A program made the translations under genes and the position numbers. Under the pieces are notes generated by a model, which had not been told where the DNA came from, made no database searches, and saw nothing but the letters and a program-made list of their open reading frames with translations. This document shows positions 22,862 through 34,800 of a DNA stretch of 64,000 nt, in pieces. The stretch's first letter is position 1. Every line of letters starts with the position of its first letter. This DNA comes from Shinisaurus crocodilurus (Eukaryota; Chordata; Lepidosauria; Squamata; Shinisauridae): the NCBI GenBank assembly GCA_021292165.1, contig CM037880.1:183169085-183233084 (forward strand), given 5' to 3'.

Positions 22862-23022
22862 TTCATAGATAGAGTTGGAAGGGGCCTACAAGGCCATCGA
22901 GTCAAACCCCCTGCTCAAGGCAGGAAACTAGAGGAGGGGTCTCCCATCCAAGTAATAATCAGGCCTGACCCTGCTTAGCTTTCCACACTCAGACAAGCTG
23001 AGCCAGCATGAGCCACAGGCCT
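22862..23022 (-). mobile_element. 5S-rRNA-derived SINE with CR1-like tail, copy 2
   Basis: The same structure as the copy at 5.2 kb: AGAGTTGGAAGGGGCCTAC (CR1-like) joined to CTCCCATCCAAGTAATAATC and AGCTTTCCACACTCAGAC (5S complement). Confidence 0.82.
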
Positions 23023-23369
23023 GTATGTTTACCATGTGCTTTCAGACACATGAATGCTCTTCAAATATTACAGAAAAGATGTGGCCAGCCTTCAGTGGAA
23101 ACACTAGGCCCATGTTTTGATGTGATCTGTGAAGTGGCCTTAAGCGGCAAACTTTAATCCATACAACACCAACAAAAGATCAGCAGCGTCTTCTTTGTTA
23201 CTCCAAATTCACATTTCACGTGAAGTATTTAAAACTTTAAATGAAGTATGTATGTTTTTTGGTAGGACAAGATTCATATATGAAATGAAAAATCATATAA
23301 TTAGAAAAAAGTACAATAACTTTTATATCTCTTCCCCCCCGCCCTCCTTCTGTATGGCATTGGGCAGCA

Positions 23370-23726
23370 GCACAATCCTATGGTCGCTAGACAGCATCTA
23401 GATTTTTTTGAGTCCTACCTCTGACTCAACTCGCCTTCCCCCACGCCTGCTGCTTCTCCGAGGTCATAAACGCAACCTTGGAGAAGGGGTTTTGTGGGTG
23501 TTCTGGGGGGTGGGGAGGGGAGGAGACATGATACGAGGTATCTTTGTGGTGTCTCAGCCTCCTTCCCTCCCCTCCGAAGCACCGAAATCAGTCGTCTAAG
23601 TGCTTTACAGGGTGGAAGGAGCACGGAAGTGACCTTCGCCTCCGCACCTCTCCCATCCTGCATAGGATACCCGCCGTAATCCTCCAAGTTCGGAGGGCTA
23701 CAGGCATCTGGACTGGGTTGTGCCCT
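23370..23726 (-). repeat. GC-rich repeat family G, copy 3
   Basis: Starts GCACAATCCTATGGTCGC, ends GACTGGGTTGTGCCC, with GGATACCCGCCGTAATCCTC inside the right end. It is immediately followed by an L2-like tail. Confidence 0.72.
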
Positions 23727-23803
23727 TAGTCTTTTTACTGTTTGTAATCCACCCAGAGAACAATGGTTATTGGGTGGATTAAAAATATAATAAATAAAAT
23801 AAA
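23725..23803 (+). mobile_element. L2-like LINE 3' tail, short
   Basis: GTAATCCACCCAGAGAAC and GGTTATTGGGTGGATT, then an AT-rich (AAAT)-like end. It lies beside the GC-rich repeat at 23370-23726. Confidence 0.55.
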
Positions 23804-24945
23804 TGCTGACTTTCTAAATAATATCACTATGTACTTAATATAATATAATTAATATTATATTAACTTAATATAATTAGAAATAATCTAATGCAAAATAGAT
23901 TTTTATTTCCCTTCTATGTAAGCAATTCACTTTGACTTCTAATGTCTGTACTCATTCCAGCCTCAGTCAAACCCACATTTGTCAAGGTTGCAGAAATGTT
24001 ATGTTCCCACAAATCAAACAACTTCAGTCAGAGCAGAGTCATAAAGTTTAAGTGCTTATTTACTTTCTGATATTTAACAGCCAAAACTGAAATCGTAATT
24101 ATCTTAAGATCTATAGTTCCCATTATATTTTCCTGAACATAAAAGTTGCAATAATTTTTTATGAGGAAATACAAAATCAGTATATAAGAACATATAATCA
24201 GTATATAAGAACATAAAGAGAAATAATCTATTGCATTTAATTTCTGATTGTGTAGGAGTATGCAAGGTTGCATGCCACCCAAAACAGACATCACTGAAAC
24301 ACAAACAAAACAGTATTGGCTTTATAAAGAGCTAGGCTTGTTAATGCCTATCCTAGTCTCTGCAGTACTCTGGTTCATATGATTTGGCAAAGTGGCGCTG
24401 AATATCTCATGATGGTAAAAATGAGCTCAGCTGCAGTGATGTTGCACTGCACTGTCACTGCTTCTCTGGTACATCACAACTGTGCCATAAAAGTGTTTTG
24501 CTTCGCTTTAAATTCAGAAACAGGGATGATTGACAATGCACACCTCCTTTGCATCAAACTGGCCTCCTGTGGCACATTTATCAATCCAGATGTGGCCAGT
24601 AGTGCCAGTTCACCATGAAGCAGTATGATGTAAACACCATTCAAATGATCCTGTTGTCACCTCTATGCAGCGGTCTGTCCCAGGCAGCAGTACCAAGAAA
24701 ATGTAAAACACATGAGTGGGGTGAATTGCATAGTTACGTACTTCTCATGCCAGCCTTGACACTAATTTTGAAGTGGATGTAGTGTCTTCCCACCTTCATT
24801 TCTCTATGTTTGAGAAAAATAAGCCCCAGTACACAGACTGAGTTCCACCACCCCCACTTTCAGGTACAAAAATGCCTGTAGGGCACTGGTGGGGTTGAAC
24901 ATACTTTAAAGCTTTTTGGGTGAACAGAAGTGTCTAGGGTTGCTG
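23804..24945. other. Intergenic, AT-rich, no recognised feature
   Basis: Contains a run of TAATATAATTAATATTATATT around 23835-23875 and a short direct repeat ATATAAGAACATA (24183, 24205). No gene is seen. Confidence 0.45.
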
Positions 24946-24946
24946 C

Positions 24947-24988
<42 letters not shown>

Positions 24989-24989
<1 letters not shown>

Positions 24990-25200
24990 GAGCCAGTGTG
25001 TAGTAGTGTTGGATTGGGACTCGGGAGATTGGGGTTCTGATCCCACTCGGCCATGAAGCTCACTGGGTAACTTTGGGCCAGTCACTGCCAATCAGCCTAA
25101 CCTACCTCACAGGGTTGTTGTGAGGATAAAATGGAGACGAGGAAGACCATGTAAGCCACCGTGGGTTCTTTGCAAGAGGGGGAAAGGTGGGATATTGTTT
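24989..25200 (+). mobile_element. tRNA-derived SINE with L2-like tail, copy 4
   Basis: Plus orientation: GAGCCAGTGTGTAGTAGTG head, GGGGTTCTGATCCC B-box-like site, CCTCACAGGGTTGTTGTGAG, tail GAAAGGTGGGATAT. It is preceded by (ATT)n at 24948-24988 and runs into an L2-like tail. Confidence 0.76.
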
Positions 25201-25411
25201 TAAATAGTTTCTGTCGTTTTTAAGCTGTTACTATATTTTAAATCTTTGCACTGTTGCTAGGTTTTGGTTTTTACTTCTATTCCATACTGTAGTTTTAAAC
25301 TTTCATCGTGTATCGTATATTGTATTTTATGGTTTTAATTGTTGTGAACCACCCAGAGAGCTTTGGCTATTGGGCGGTATAGAAATGTAAATAATAATAA
25401 TAATAATAATA
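25200..25411 (+). mobile_element. L2-like LINE 3' tail
   Basis: GTGAACCACCCAGAGAGC and TTTGGCTATTGGGCGG, followed by (AAT)n at 25389-25411, match the tail of the 30-kb L2 copy in reverse. It directly follows a tRNA-derived SINE. Confidence 0.65.
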
Positions 25412-25639
25412 ACGGTAAGGTTCCCATGCTTTTAATAGTTGCCTGACAGGCAAACTCCAGCCGGTGCCACTTCACCCTCACTGCATCTGCATGCCAGAAA
25501 GTTCCTGTGTGACATCTGTTGAATGTCTGCCTGTCACTCAGGCTGTGTGTGTGATGGCTCGTGCTGAGAGGGTCACTTGGGGGCCGGCCAGCCACCAGGT
25601 AACTCCAGGTTTCCCTCCTTTCCCACATCAGCCAGAGTA

Positions 25640-26420
25640 ATTGTCCACTGACCCGCCCCTGAGCAGGTCTTTGAGTGACATCACGCCCGGCGTCTCACTC
25701 AAGCCCCTGACGTGGGCTGCTGCGGCATCCAGTCACCCAAGCGGCGGGGTCAGGTCGGCCGGCTAGTGGGCGGGCGGGCGGCCGGGACGGCGGGGAGGGC
25801 TGGAGAGCTGGGGCGCGTCATGGCTGGGTGTGGGCGCCCTTCGAGGTTGGGATAAAGGGCCGGCGGCAAAGGAGGCAAAAAGAGAAGCGCTCAGCAGCTC
25901 CTCAGGCTAGCAGGCGGCCGCCACTGGGTTGGACGCGGGAGGGGAAGCGGAGGGACACTCACGTAGAGGGACGCGGGAAAGCGACTGCGCTGAGCGAGGC
26001 GCGCGGGGCTGCAGCTTGGGCTCAAAACTTGGAGGCGCAAAAGTTTGCGGCAGGCGCCTGACGGGCCGGAGCCAGCCTTTCTCTTCCCAGCAAGGCGGCT
26101 GCAGACTTCCTTTGCTAGGAGAGCTTTGGGAGGAGGCGCGCTTGGCTCTCTTCAGAGTTGTGTGCATATACACACGCACGCGCACACACCGCGACCTGCT
26201 CTCAAAAGAGGCCCGAGGTAAGAGCTTCTCTTCAGTCTGGGCAAAAAAGGTTGCGCGCGGGGTCTCTGCAAAGCCCGGCAGTCCTTCTCTCCCAGTTTGG
26301 CATCCCTGGCTGGCAGGGAAAGGAGCCCTTAGAACTGCAGCAGCGCTTGCAAAGCGCGGCTGAGGGACACGTTCAGGGACCAGCCAGCCTGCGGCACTTT
26401 CGTTTCAGACCCCCAACCCC
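25640..26420 (+). promoter_or_regulatory. CRISPLD1: CpG-island promoter of CRISPLD1
   Basis: This is the main gene-associated CpG-dense block. It has GC boxes (GGGCGGGCGGGCGG around 25768), a CRE-like TGACGT half-site at about 25708 and another TGACATCA-like site near 25675. A weak TATA-like GATAAAG sits at 25851. It lies 1.5-2 kb upstream of the start-codon exon and on the right strand, and it ends in a GTAAGA splice donor at 26218. The role as promoter is inferred from composition and position; the exact start site is not visible. Confidence 0.8.
25880..26217 (+). other. CRISPLD1: CRISPLD1 noncoding exon 1 (5' UTR; 5' end approximate)
   Basis: A CpG-rich segment downstream of the TATA-like site ends with CCCGAG followed by GTAAGAG, a strong donor at 26218. 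The next exon starts at 27814 after TTGCTGTTGCAG. Open frames here run through the donor and have GC-rich, non-conserved translations, so the exon is taken as untranslated. The 3' boundary is well supported; the 5' boundary is a guess from the TATA-like site. Confidence 0.6.
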
Positions 26421-27116
26421 ACCCCTTCCCATTCCTCCATCTAGGGAGCTTTTGGGAGCAAACATCGACCTTCATAAAAGTTCATGAAGAACGGAACATT
26501 TCAAAAATAAAGAGCAAAACAATCGAGGGTATCTTGCAATCTACGGAGCTAAGGCGAAACGCTTTTTTACATTTTAATTTTGATAACCCTCCGGGTTCAT
26601 TTGACCAAAATAGAAAGATAGCAGAAACCAGGGAAGCGATCTTGAGCGTTCATAAAGGCCAACAATTTAAGTATTGGCAATAGGATGATTGGTAGTCATT
26701 TACAGATGACACTGATGTTTTCTTCAATAATACATTCATTATTCTGTTCCTTGACTGCTTCTCTCCCAATAACTTGGTCCACAGCTTTACCATGCAGTTT
26801 TGAGCAAGGGATGATGAAACATTGGTAGGGACGTAGGGTTGTGTCCATTTTCCAAACTAAGCAGTTGTATGTTAATGTTAATGTTAATAGAAATGAAATG
26901 CAAGCAAGTTCCATTAATTTCTGTGTATGTTACTTAACCAATGCTCAGAACTATTCAGGACATTGACTACAGTCATTTTTGAGCGGCTCCATACCATTTG
27001 AGTTATGCATTTAAAATACCCCAAAGTAACTTATTATTTGTAGGGTACCATAAACTTAGCTTGTGGCTTAAGAGGTTTTAAAAATCTCTTCAACTGAAAT
27101 CAATGAGACATGCAGC

Positions 27117-27207
27117 ACAGTCGGATGCGTTTATTCAGAAGTCCTGCTGTGTTTAATGGGGCTTGCTCCCTAGAAATTGTGTTTACATTTGGCTAGATTG
27201 TGCTTTT
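27117..27207. mobile_element. Worn short hairpin element of the same family
   Basis: CAGAAGTCCTGCTGTG, AATGGGGCTTGCTCCC and GGCTAGATTGTGCT resemble the family but the terminal motif is worn. Confidence 0.45.
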
Positions 27208-27465
27208 AATTTTTTTTGAATTCTCTCAGAAATCTCTTATCTCTTCACATACTCTTGGATATTTTGTTATTCCTTATTTTAGGTTCATTGTGCATCTTCA
27301 AGTTACAAAAATATTTTTAGAAGAGGTGGATCAGTTAATTCTATGACTGCCTCTTTTTAAGTACCTTCAAGGGGAAAATGAATTTCTTTCATACAAGCTC
27401 TCAAGTGTGCATTCAGGTAGTTTTGTACAGCATACTTCTATAGCTTTCAGTTCATGAAGGTAAAA

Positions 27466-27615
27466 GAACATAAGAGCCATGCTGGATCAGACCAAGGATC
27501 CATCTAGTCCAGCATTCTGTGCACACAGTCGCCAACCAGCTGCCCATGGGAAACCCACAAGCAGGACATGAGTGCAACAGCACCTTCCTGCCCATGTTCC
27601 CCAGCAACTGGAGTA
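27466..27615 (+). mobile_element. CR1-like 3' fragment, second copy of the 7.76-kb repeat
   Basis: AGAACATAAGAGCCATGCTG, GATCAGACCAAGGATCC and CCCCAGCAACTGG match the 7.76-kb copy. It sits in intron 1 of CRISPLD1. Confidence 0.55.
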
Positions 27616-27813
27616 CATAGGCAAGGTGAAGATAAGATCATTCAAACCCATAATGTAAATGTTGAATGTCTTTATTGGTTGGCTACTTAGTCATTCTCCC
27701 TTAAAAACCACACTGGAATACTCCTCCTTCAAGTACAGTTTGACTTTTGTTATTCAAGAAATTAATTCATAACAGTAACCTCAAAATCACTTCACTCTCT
27801 TTTGCTGTTGCAG

Positions 27814-28135
27814 CCAGTAGGCCTAGAGGAAGGCTTTGCCGTGGAGTTAACACAGAAGAGTTTTGTGATCATTCATCATGAAGACTGTAGCAGAAGAATG
27901 GTTCAGAGTAACTGCTTTGCTATTCATAGTTCAAGCAGTTTCTGCTATGGTACTTCCCAATGCAACACTATTTGAGGAGCTGCTGGAAAAATACATGGAT
28001 GAAGATGGTGAATGGTGGGTCGCCAAGCAAAGAGGAAAAAGAGCTATCACTGACAGTGATATGCAAAGTATCTTGGATCTTCATAATAAATTACGGGGTC
28101 AGGTGTATCCACAAGCTTCCAATATGGAATATATG
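27814..28135 (+). CDS. CRISPLD1: CRISPLD1 exon 2: 5' UTR end, start codon, signal peptide, start of CAP region (coding 27878-28135)
   Basis: The acceptor is TTGCTGTTGCAG ending at 27813 and the donor is GTAAGG at 28136. The ATG at 27878 has A at -3 and is chosen because the frame gives a hydrophobic leader (about residues 8-23, ending VSA) that matches the family start. Residues 1-86 follow in phase 0. An N-glycosylation sequon NAT lies at 28-30, a conserved [15 protein letters not shown] stretch with a basic KRGKR-like site at about 50-57, and LHNKLR, which opens the CAP domain, at 68-73. The exon ends with SNMEYM. Confidence 0.97.
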
Positions 28136-31100
28136 GTAAGGATGTATTGCTACTAGTTTCTAGAAAAGGAAAAAAATGATGTAATGGTTTCCATCATTGA
28201 ACCACATAGAAATATTACCTACTTGACATTTGTATGCTTTAGTTGCTGGGGGACATGCTTTAGAACAGTTGTTTCCCATTTACCTTTTCATAAAGTCATG
28301 ATATCCACCAAGTAGCATGTCTTTTTCTTGTGGGTTCAACACTTGGTTCCAGAAATATTGAAAGGTTTTCTCAGTTCCATATTTTAAAAATAATAAGATA
28401 GTAATGGTAAGGAATTGCCCAACATGATTTTAAACAAAACACTGATATAAGATTTTCAAGGCATGATCTGCCCAAAAGTTAAACACTTTGTAGTCATATT
28501 GAGTGGGAATGACTTTAGCATGCATTTAACTGTCCCATTGAAATCTTGGGGACTTAAAACTGCTTAGTTTTGGCTGAGCCATTGTATTATTTTGTATGAT
28601 GACATGTTGGACAGTTTCTACAAATTACGGTAGGAACTACATTTGTAATCCCTAAGATCAATTTGCAACATCTCCAAATGCAGGGATTTTCAACCTTTTA
28701 CTTTCCAGAATGGTGATCTGCTCAGAAGTAAGTACCACTGTGTTCAGTGGGACTTACCTATGTTGGATTGCAGCCCTAGGCTACTGCTTCCTTGTGATGG
28801 ATAACCTTCCCCCTGCTTTCCTTATAATGACTTCAGTTTTTCTGAACTTTTTCTGAGAAAGCTTAGACAAGCATGAGAGAACTTGTCCTCAGTTATTCCT
28901 GCCAGTCCTATATCAAGCAAACTTACTCTTGCAAAGGGTGAGGAACTAGTGTGGCTGGGAAAGCTTGCTGGATAGAGACCTTATCTTTAAAATCTGACAC
29001 CTGTGAGCATGCTGAGGAGCATCATTTACTGATCAGATTCATGGGAGTTGTAGTTTTCTGTGCCTCCTAGCCTAATTCATGGAACTGGGAGCCCTAGAAA
29101 ACTACACATCCCATGCACCCATCAGGAAATGATACTTCTGCGCATACTCAGGAATGTTCAAACCTTAAGCATGATGTCTATAAGTCATTTCCCTTGCCAT
29201 CAGTTCTCCCCCTTTGCTAGTGTGCTGGGGATGGGGATGTCAGCGAACTCAATGAGTTGGACCTGAACTTTGGAGGAGTTTGGGCATGGATTTTCTAACT
29301 TGAGAAGTGTGTATTCCAAAGCCCCCATTTCAAATTTTGCTTCTAATTATTGCTTCTAATTCTCCGGAAATCCTTGAAGGAGAAAGAAGGGACAGTTCTG
29401 TGCACTTCAAACTTCCCTCTGTACCCTAGCATTTTGCTACAGTGCTCCTATATTTTATGCATTCTCTCTCTTTTGTTTTATAAATTACATAATTTATAAT
29501 GCTTAATATTTATATAGCACTTCAGATTGTTCAAACATTTCACACAAACGCTTGCAACAGCCCTATACTGCTTACTGTGATGAGTGGGTTAGGGTTCTGA
29601 GGCTGAAAGACATTGACTTTCTAATAAATTCCTGATTCAGGCAGGAATGAAAGTATGAATTTCCTGGCTCAGAACATTAACCCTTAGCATCTCCAGTATA
29701 CCAGCTCTGAATTCTAGCTTAAGAATTTTTACTCCTTGTTCCAGAATATGAATTATGTAGAAAAACACAATCCCTTCTCATGTGTAGTGTTCCATGGAGT
29801 AATGGAGTAATACACATTACTCTCTGATGAAAATGTTTCCACATGGAAGCTTGTCAAGTAGGTGCTGTAACATTTGAAATCCACTTAACACACTGATGGC
29901 TCTAATCATGTGGCGAGTTTCCTTTATGGCATCAGTGTCCTATTTTTCCTAATACTACATTCTAAGAGATGCTCACCACCAAGCTAGCATTAGGAAGAGA
30001 AGGGCACTGGAAAAAATGGGGGATCCAACTCAGAATGCAGGACATTAATGAAGTCTATCTATCTGTTTATTTAATACATTTTTATACCGCCCAATAGCTG
30101 AAGCTCTCTGGGCGGTTTACAACGGTTAAAACCATAAAATACAATGTAATATAACTATAAATTTAAAACCATAGATTAAAACAAATAGCAAGGCTAGCAG
30201 CAGTTCAAATTACAGCAACAGTTAAAAACTACCAGATAAAAATGATTAAGATGATTAAACTGATTAAAAAGATTAAAATGCCTGGGAAAATAAAAAGGTC
30301 TTCACCTGGTGCCGGAAAGAGTATAATGTGGGCGCCAGGCAAGCCTCTATGGGGAGCTCATTCCACAACCAGGGTGCCACAGCAGAAAAGGCCCTCCTCC
30401 TGGTAGCCACCTGCCTCACTTCCTTTGGCAGGGGCTCTAGGAGAAGGACTGCTGATGAAGATCTTAATGTCCAGACAGGTACATTTGGGAGGAGACGATC
30501 CTTCAGATTCCCTGGCCCCAAGTCGTTTAGGGATTTGAATGTTAGTACCAGCACTTTGAATTGGGCCCGGAAACAGACTGGCAGCCAGTGCAGATGAGAA
30601 AGCACTGGCATAATATGTTCACATAGGCCAGTCCCCGTTAGTAATCTCGCTGCCCTATTTTGGACCAGCTGAAGTTTCCGGACCATTTTCAAAGGCAGCC
30701 GCACGTATAACGCATTGCAGTAATCCAAACGAGAGGTTACCAAAGCATGCTTCATTGCCCTGGTATGTACCAGGGAGCTGGCTGGGCTCTGCCCAGAGGG
30801 AGAGGGCGCTTGGGCGCGATTGTGTCAACTGCCCGGGTCATCTCTGCATTCCACAGATCAACCTGGGCTTCAACAGGACCACCAGCCATACCAGCAGGAA
30901 AGTCCCCCAGAGCCTTCTGGAATCCATCAGAATTCATTAATCTCCGGGGGCGGACCATTTTAATAGGCCCCCCACCCTTGCAGAGGGGAAAAGCTGCTGA
31001 AAGTCCAAACCTCAATAGGAAGTGATCTGACCATGACAGAGGAATAGATGTCAATTCCCCCACTTTCAGATCACCATCGTCCTGCCCAGTCGAGAAGACC

Positions 31101-31784
31101 AGATCAAGTGTGTGTCCTCTTACATGTGTTGGGCCGATGACTTGTTGAGACAGCCCCATGGTTGTCATGGCAGCCATGAAGTCCTGAGCCGCCCCGGACA
31201 CAGCGGTCTCGGCATAGAAGTTGAAGTCCCCCAGAACCATCATCCTAGGGGTCCTCAACACCAAGTCCGAGACCACCTCCGTCAGCTCAGGCAGGGATTC
31301 TGCTGGGCAGCGGGGTGGGCGGTACAACAGCAGAATCCCCAATCTGTCCCAGGCACCCACACAAGATACAGACACTCAAGACCTGCACTCGAGTGAACAG
31401 GAAGCCTAGAGAGGGAGATATAATTCCTATAGACCACAGCAACACCCCCTCCCCAACCCTCGAGTCGATGCTGGTGCTGCACCGAGTACCCAGTAGGGCA
31501 CAGCTGGGAGAGAGTAACCCCACTCAGTTCCCCCACCCAGGTCTTGGTAATACATACCAGGTCAGCCCCCTCATCCACAATCAAGTCATGGATGAGGGAA
31601 ATTTTATTTTGGACTGACCTGGCATTCAACAGCAGCAGCACTAGACCCGAGGTGCTGCATCCTTTTTGTCAGAATTTCTTACTCTAAGAACAATCTAATA
31701 GTCTTCTTAATGTAGTATGGTCCCATATTCATGATAAAATAACACTTGTAAACTTGAGCCCTTTGCAAACCACAGTTATGATTT

Positions 31785-31825
<41 letters not shown>

Positions 31826-34800
31826 CATGTGTGTGCGCACGCGCGCACGCACGCACACATACACACTTTCCATCTACTTATACACACAGAAATGTCACCA
31901 TGGATATACTAATAATGACTGCAGTTAGTTAAGAGGAGGTAACTTCACTGATGGTCATCCATTGTGGGCTATCTTTTATGTCTCTTCAGAAGCTTCAGGT
32001 GGTGCAGAATGTTGCTGCCTGACTCCTGAGTGGTACAGGGAGGCAGGACCACAGGGTTGGTATGTGCATTACCTTCAGTGATGTGGAGACCAATATAATA
32101 TGGTGGCTCCCAGGGATGGGGACGAGGACTCGACTCGTGAGTTGGACTGAGTCCCCCCTCTGACTCGACTCGGACTCGAGTCCCAATATTTTTAATGGGA
32201 CTCGAGACTCGACTCGGGACTCGAGACAAGGGCTCTTCAACATCCCTGGGCTGTGCCAGAAGGAGTGGAGAGGAGCGTGATTGCTGGCGAAGAGCGCATG
32301 GAAGCGAGGTGTGCCGCTGCTCGGCCAGTATGGACGGCTACCAGGAGTGCAGCCCCAACAGTGTGTCAAGATTTATTTTGATTGATGTGTTGCGTACTTG
32401 GGAGAGGCAGAAGAAGGACCTGAGATTACTCTGTGTGGCTGCTCTGAGTGTGTTTCTGGTTCCAGCAAGTTCATCACCAGTGGAGCGGGTGTTCAGTGAG
32501 GGTGGAATTGTGATGAGATCTCACCGTTCCAGAATGGGGGCCAAACATTTAGAAAAAATCATGTTCCTCAAATGCAACATGGATAAGTTTTAGGAAGTAC
32601 AGCAAGTTTATTTTTTAAAATCATTTTTCTAAAATGCAACCTTTCAGACATTTTGGGTTTGGCTGCCTCTGCCTGCCTGTCTGGGGTTCCCAGCCTCCTC
32701 TGCCTGCCTGGTCTCTTCTTGACCAGTTCAACAGTTGAATTGTCCAAGACAAAGGCCTCTGCCTGTCTGCTTTGGGGTTCCCTGCCTCCTCTGCCTGCCT
32801 GGTTATTTTGGGTTTTTCTGCCTGGTCTGTTCTTGCCAAAATCAGTTGCAGAGTTTTGAAATAAAAAGGCACACTTGTGCCTAGAATTTATTTAAACCAC
32901 ACATCTGAAGTAGCCTTATTTTGTTGGGAAAACCCCCCATTGATTTTAGGAACTCGTGGAGTCAGCTTTGGGAGTGACTCGTGACTCGTGAGTCACCATT
33001 TTGGACCAAGGACTTGGACTTGAGACTCGGGTCCAAAGACTCGTGACTCGACTCGTGACTCGAGACCAAGGACTCTTCAACATCCCTGGTGGCTCCCATA
33101 CTGCAACATTTGAATGATGGCAATCACGTTGTAGACAGTACTGGACCACGCTGGACAATACTGGCACTGAAAGTAAGAATATATGTAACCCTGCCAGTGT
33201 GATTGCTGTCTTTTAAATATTCCAGCTGCAGTGTGGAAACAGCCATGCAAATGAAGAGAATGTGCATACTAGGCCACATCCTGTTTTCTTGGGATGGCAC
33301 TGTGTGCTTTTGGGCTGAGTTCAAAGTTTTAGTTTTAGCCTTTCATGGCCCGAGCCCTTCATATCTCAAGATACATTCTATCCTGATAAGCTGTCTACCT
33401 TATTCTACACTTGGATATTTTTTTTGCTGTTATAGAATGTAACTGATTTTACATTCCTCAATTTGTGTTAGCTTTTTAAAAATATGAATAAAGAAAGGTG
33501 GGACATCAATATTCTAAATAAATAATGGAGTGTATATCCTATTGAGCAGCGCTATAACCAGTGGTGTAGTGGTTAACTTTGAAGTGTAGGCGTTCACCAT
33601 GACATCACCATAGCCGCACCTCCAAGGAGAGTCCAAAACTGCAGGTAGCTGTGTTGATCCACATCTGTGTGTGAGCGATACACACACACACACACACACA
33701 CACACCAGCTCAAGTGTGTGTGTGAGTATATATACACACACACACCAGCTCAAGATTGTCCAGGTATTTCTTTTCAGAGCACCAGGAAGCCAAGCTCAAG
33801 GGAATAGGAAACTCTTGAGGGGGGTGGAGATTATGATTAGCTCTGCTAATCAGAAAGTCTTGGTGCTTCAGTCCTGTGATCCCTGGCCACCCTACTGGCT
33901 ATAATTTCCAAAACAAGAGCAAGCTGAAGATGTTTTCCCTGCTCTAATGCTCATGGATAGTGACTGAAAAAGATGCTAAACTTGGAATGGTTCTGATTAA
34001 GTCATATCTCTATGTAAGGTGCTTTGAGTTGCGATACATCCTGGGATAGGCTACTCAACAATGCACAACTTTTCTGGATGATCATCTAGGCATCTGATCC
34101 TTCAGTGCCAAGCTGACGTGGCATCTTGGATATCATTGACTTTTACATGGGTCATACATTACCAGAGTGGCATGGGACAGGCTTCCTTTTTAACTTGACA
34201 AGCCAGGGATTAAACCTGGAAGCGTATGCATTTAAACCATGAGCTTACTGCTCTCCCAATGACAACAATTATGGTCTTTCCCATGACAACAATCCTTTCC
34301 ACTGCAGCATCTTCCATCAGTTCCGACGCTGCTCCAGCAACATAGGAACCATGTTTTAGGAGTGGTAAATATGCTGAAGTTGGACTGGCTTGACTAGAGT
34401 TAAGGAGGAGAAGGTGGCTGTTGGTGTAGAACTCTTGTCGAGTTAAAAAGGAAGTCTCTCCCATGCCACTCTGGTAACGTATGACCCATTTAAAAGAGCT
34501 CTTCCTGAGACTTCTTAATTAGAGTAGGGATTTCATTTAACATTCCATAGCTTGTGCCAAGCTATGGGCTTTAAACCTTTGCCCCCCATTGTGGTCCTGA
34601 TCTGGATTGGGCCTCCATACCTGTAACTTTTAATTGCCAGAAAGTGATACATTTGTTTTAATGGATCACTTTTGAGTAATACAAATTACAGGCATAGGGC
34701 TCCAATCTGGATCAGGACCACAGCAAGGGGCAATGGTTTAAAGCCCCCCTACCCCTCATGCTAAGATCTTGATCCAGATCAGCCCCCTGTGCTTAGTTTA

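Larger units (their letters stand above)
30062..31662 (-). mobile_element. L2-like LINE with internal deletion of the reverse transcriptase core
   Basis: On the minus strand from 31641: endonuclease start ([17 protein letters not shown]), [19 protein letters not shown] and SWSDHFLL, then APWYIPGQ at about 30755. It is joined at once to the C-terminal part ([46 protein letters not shown]). The palm motifs and YADD that should separate them are missing. The 3' end ACCGCCCAATAGC..TCTGGGCGG is at 30085-30120. It lies in CRISPLD1 intron 2, antisense. Confidence 0.88.
31975..33530 (+). mobile_element. L2-like LINE 3' fragment, split by the 32-kb hAT element
   Basis: Left part CTTCAGGTGGTGCAGAATG (LQVVQN) and right part GCTGAGTTCAAAGTTTTAG (AEFKVLVL) belong to the same L2-type frame. 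They are separated by the hAT insertion at 32111-33088. The tail ends near GGTGGGACATCAATATTC. Confidence 0.62.

Noticed and set aside
24989..25060. Possible tRNA gene
   Set aside because: Box-like motifs are there but no acceptor stem or anticodon loop can be formed, and the same head occurs six times with a SINE tail.
25929..26363. 144-codon frame in the CpG island
   Set aside because: It crosses the splice donor at 26218 and the translation shows no conserved domain; the downstream ATG at 27878 gives the known protein start.
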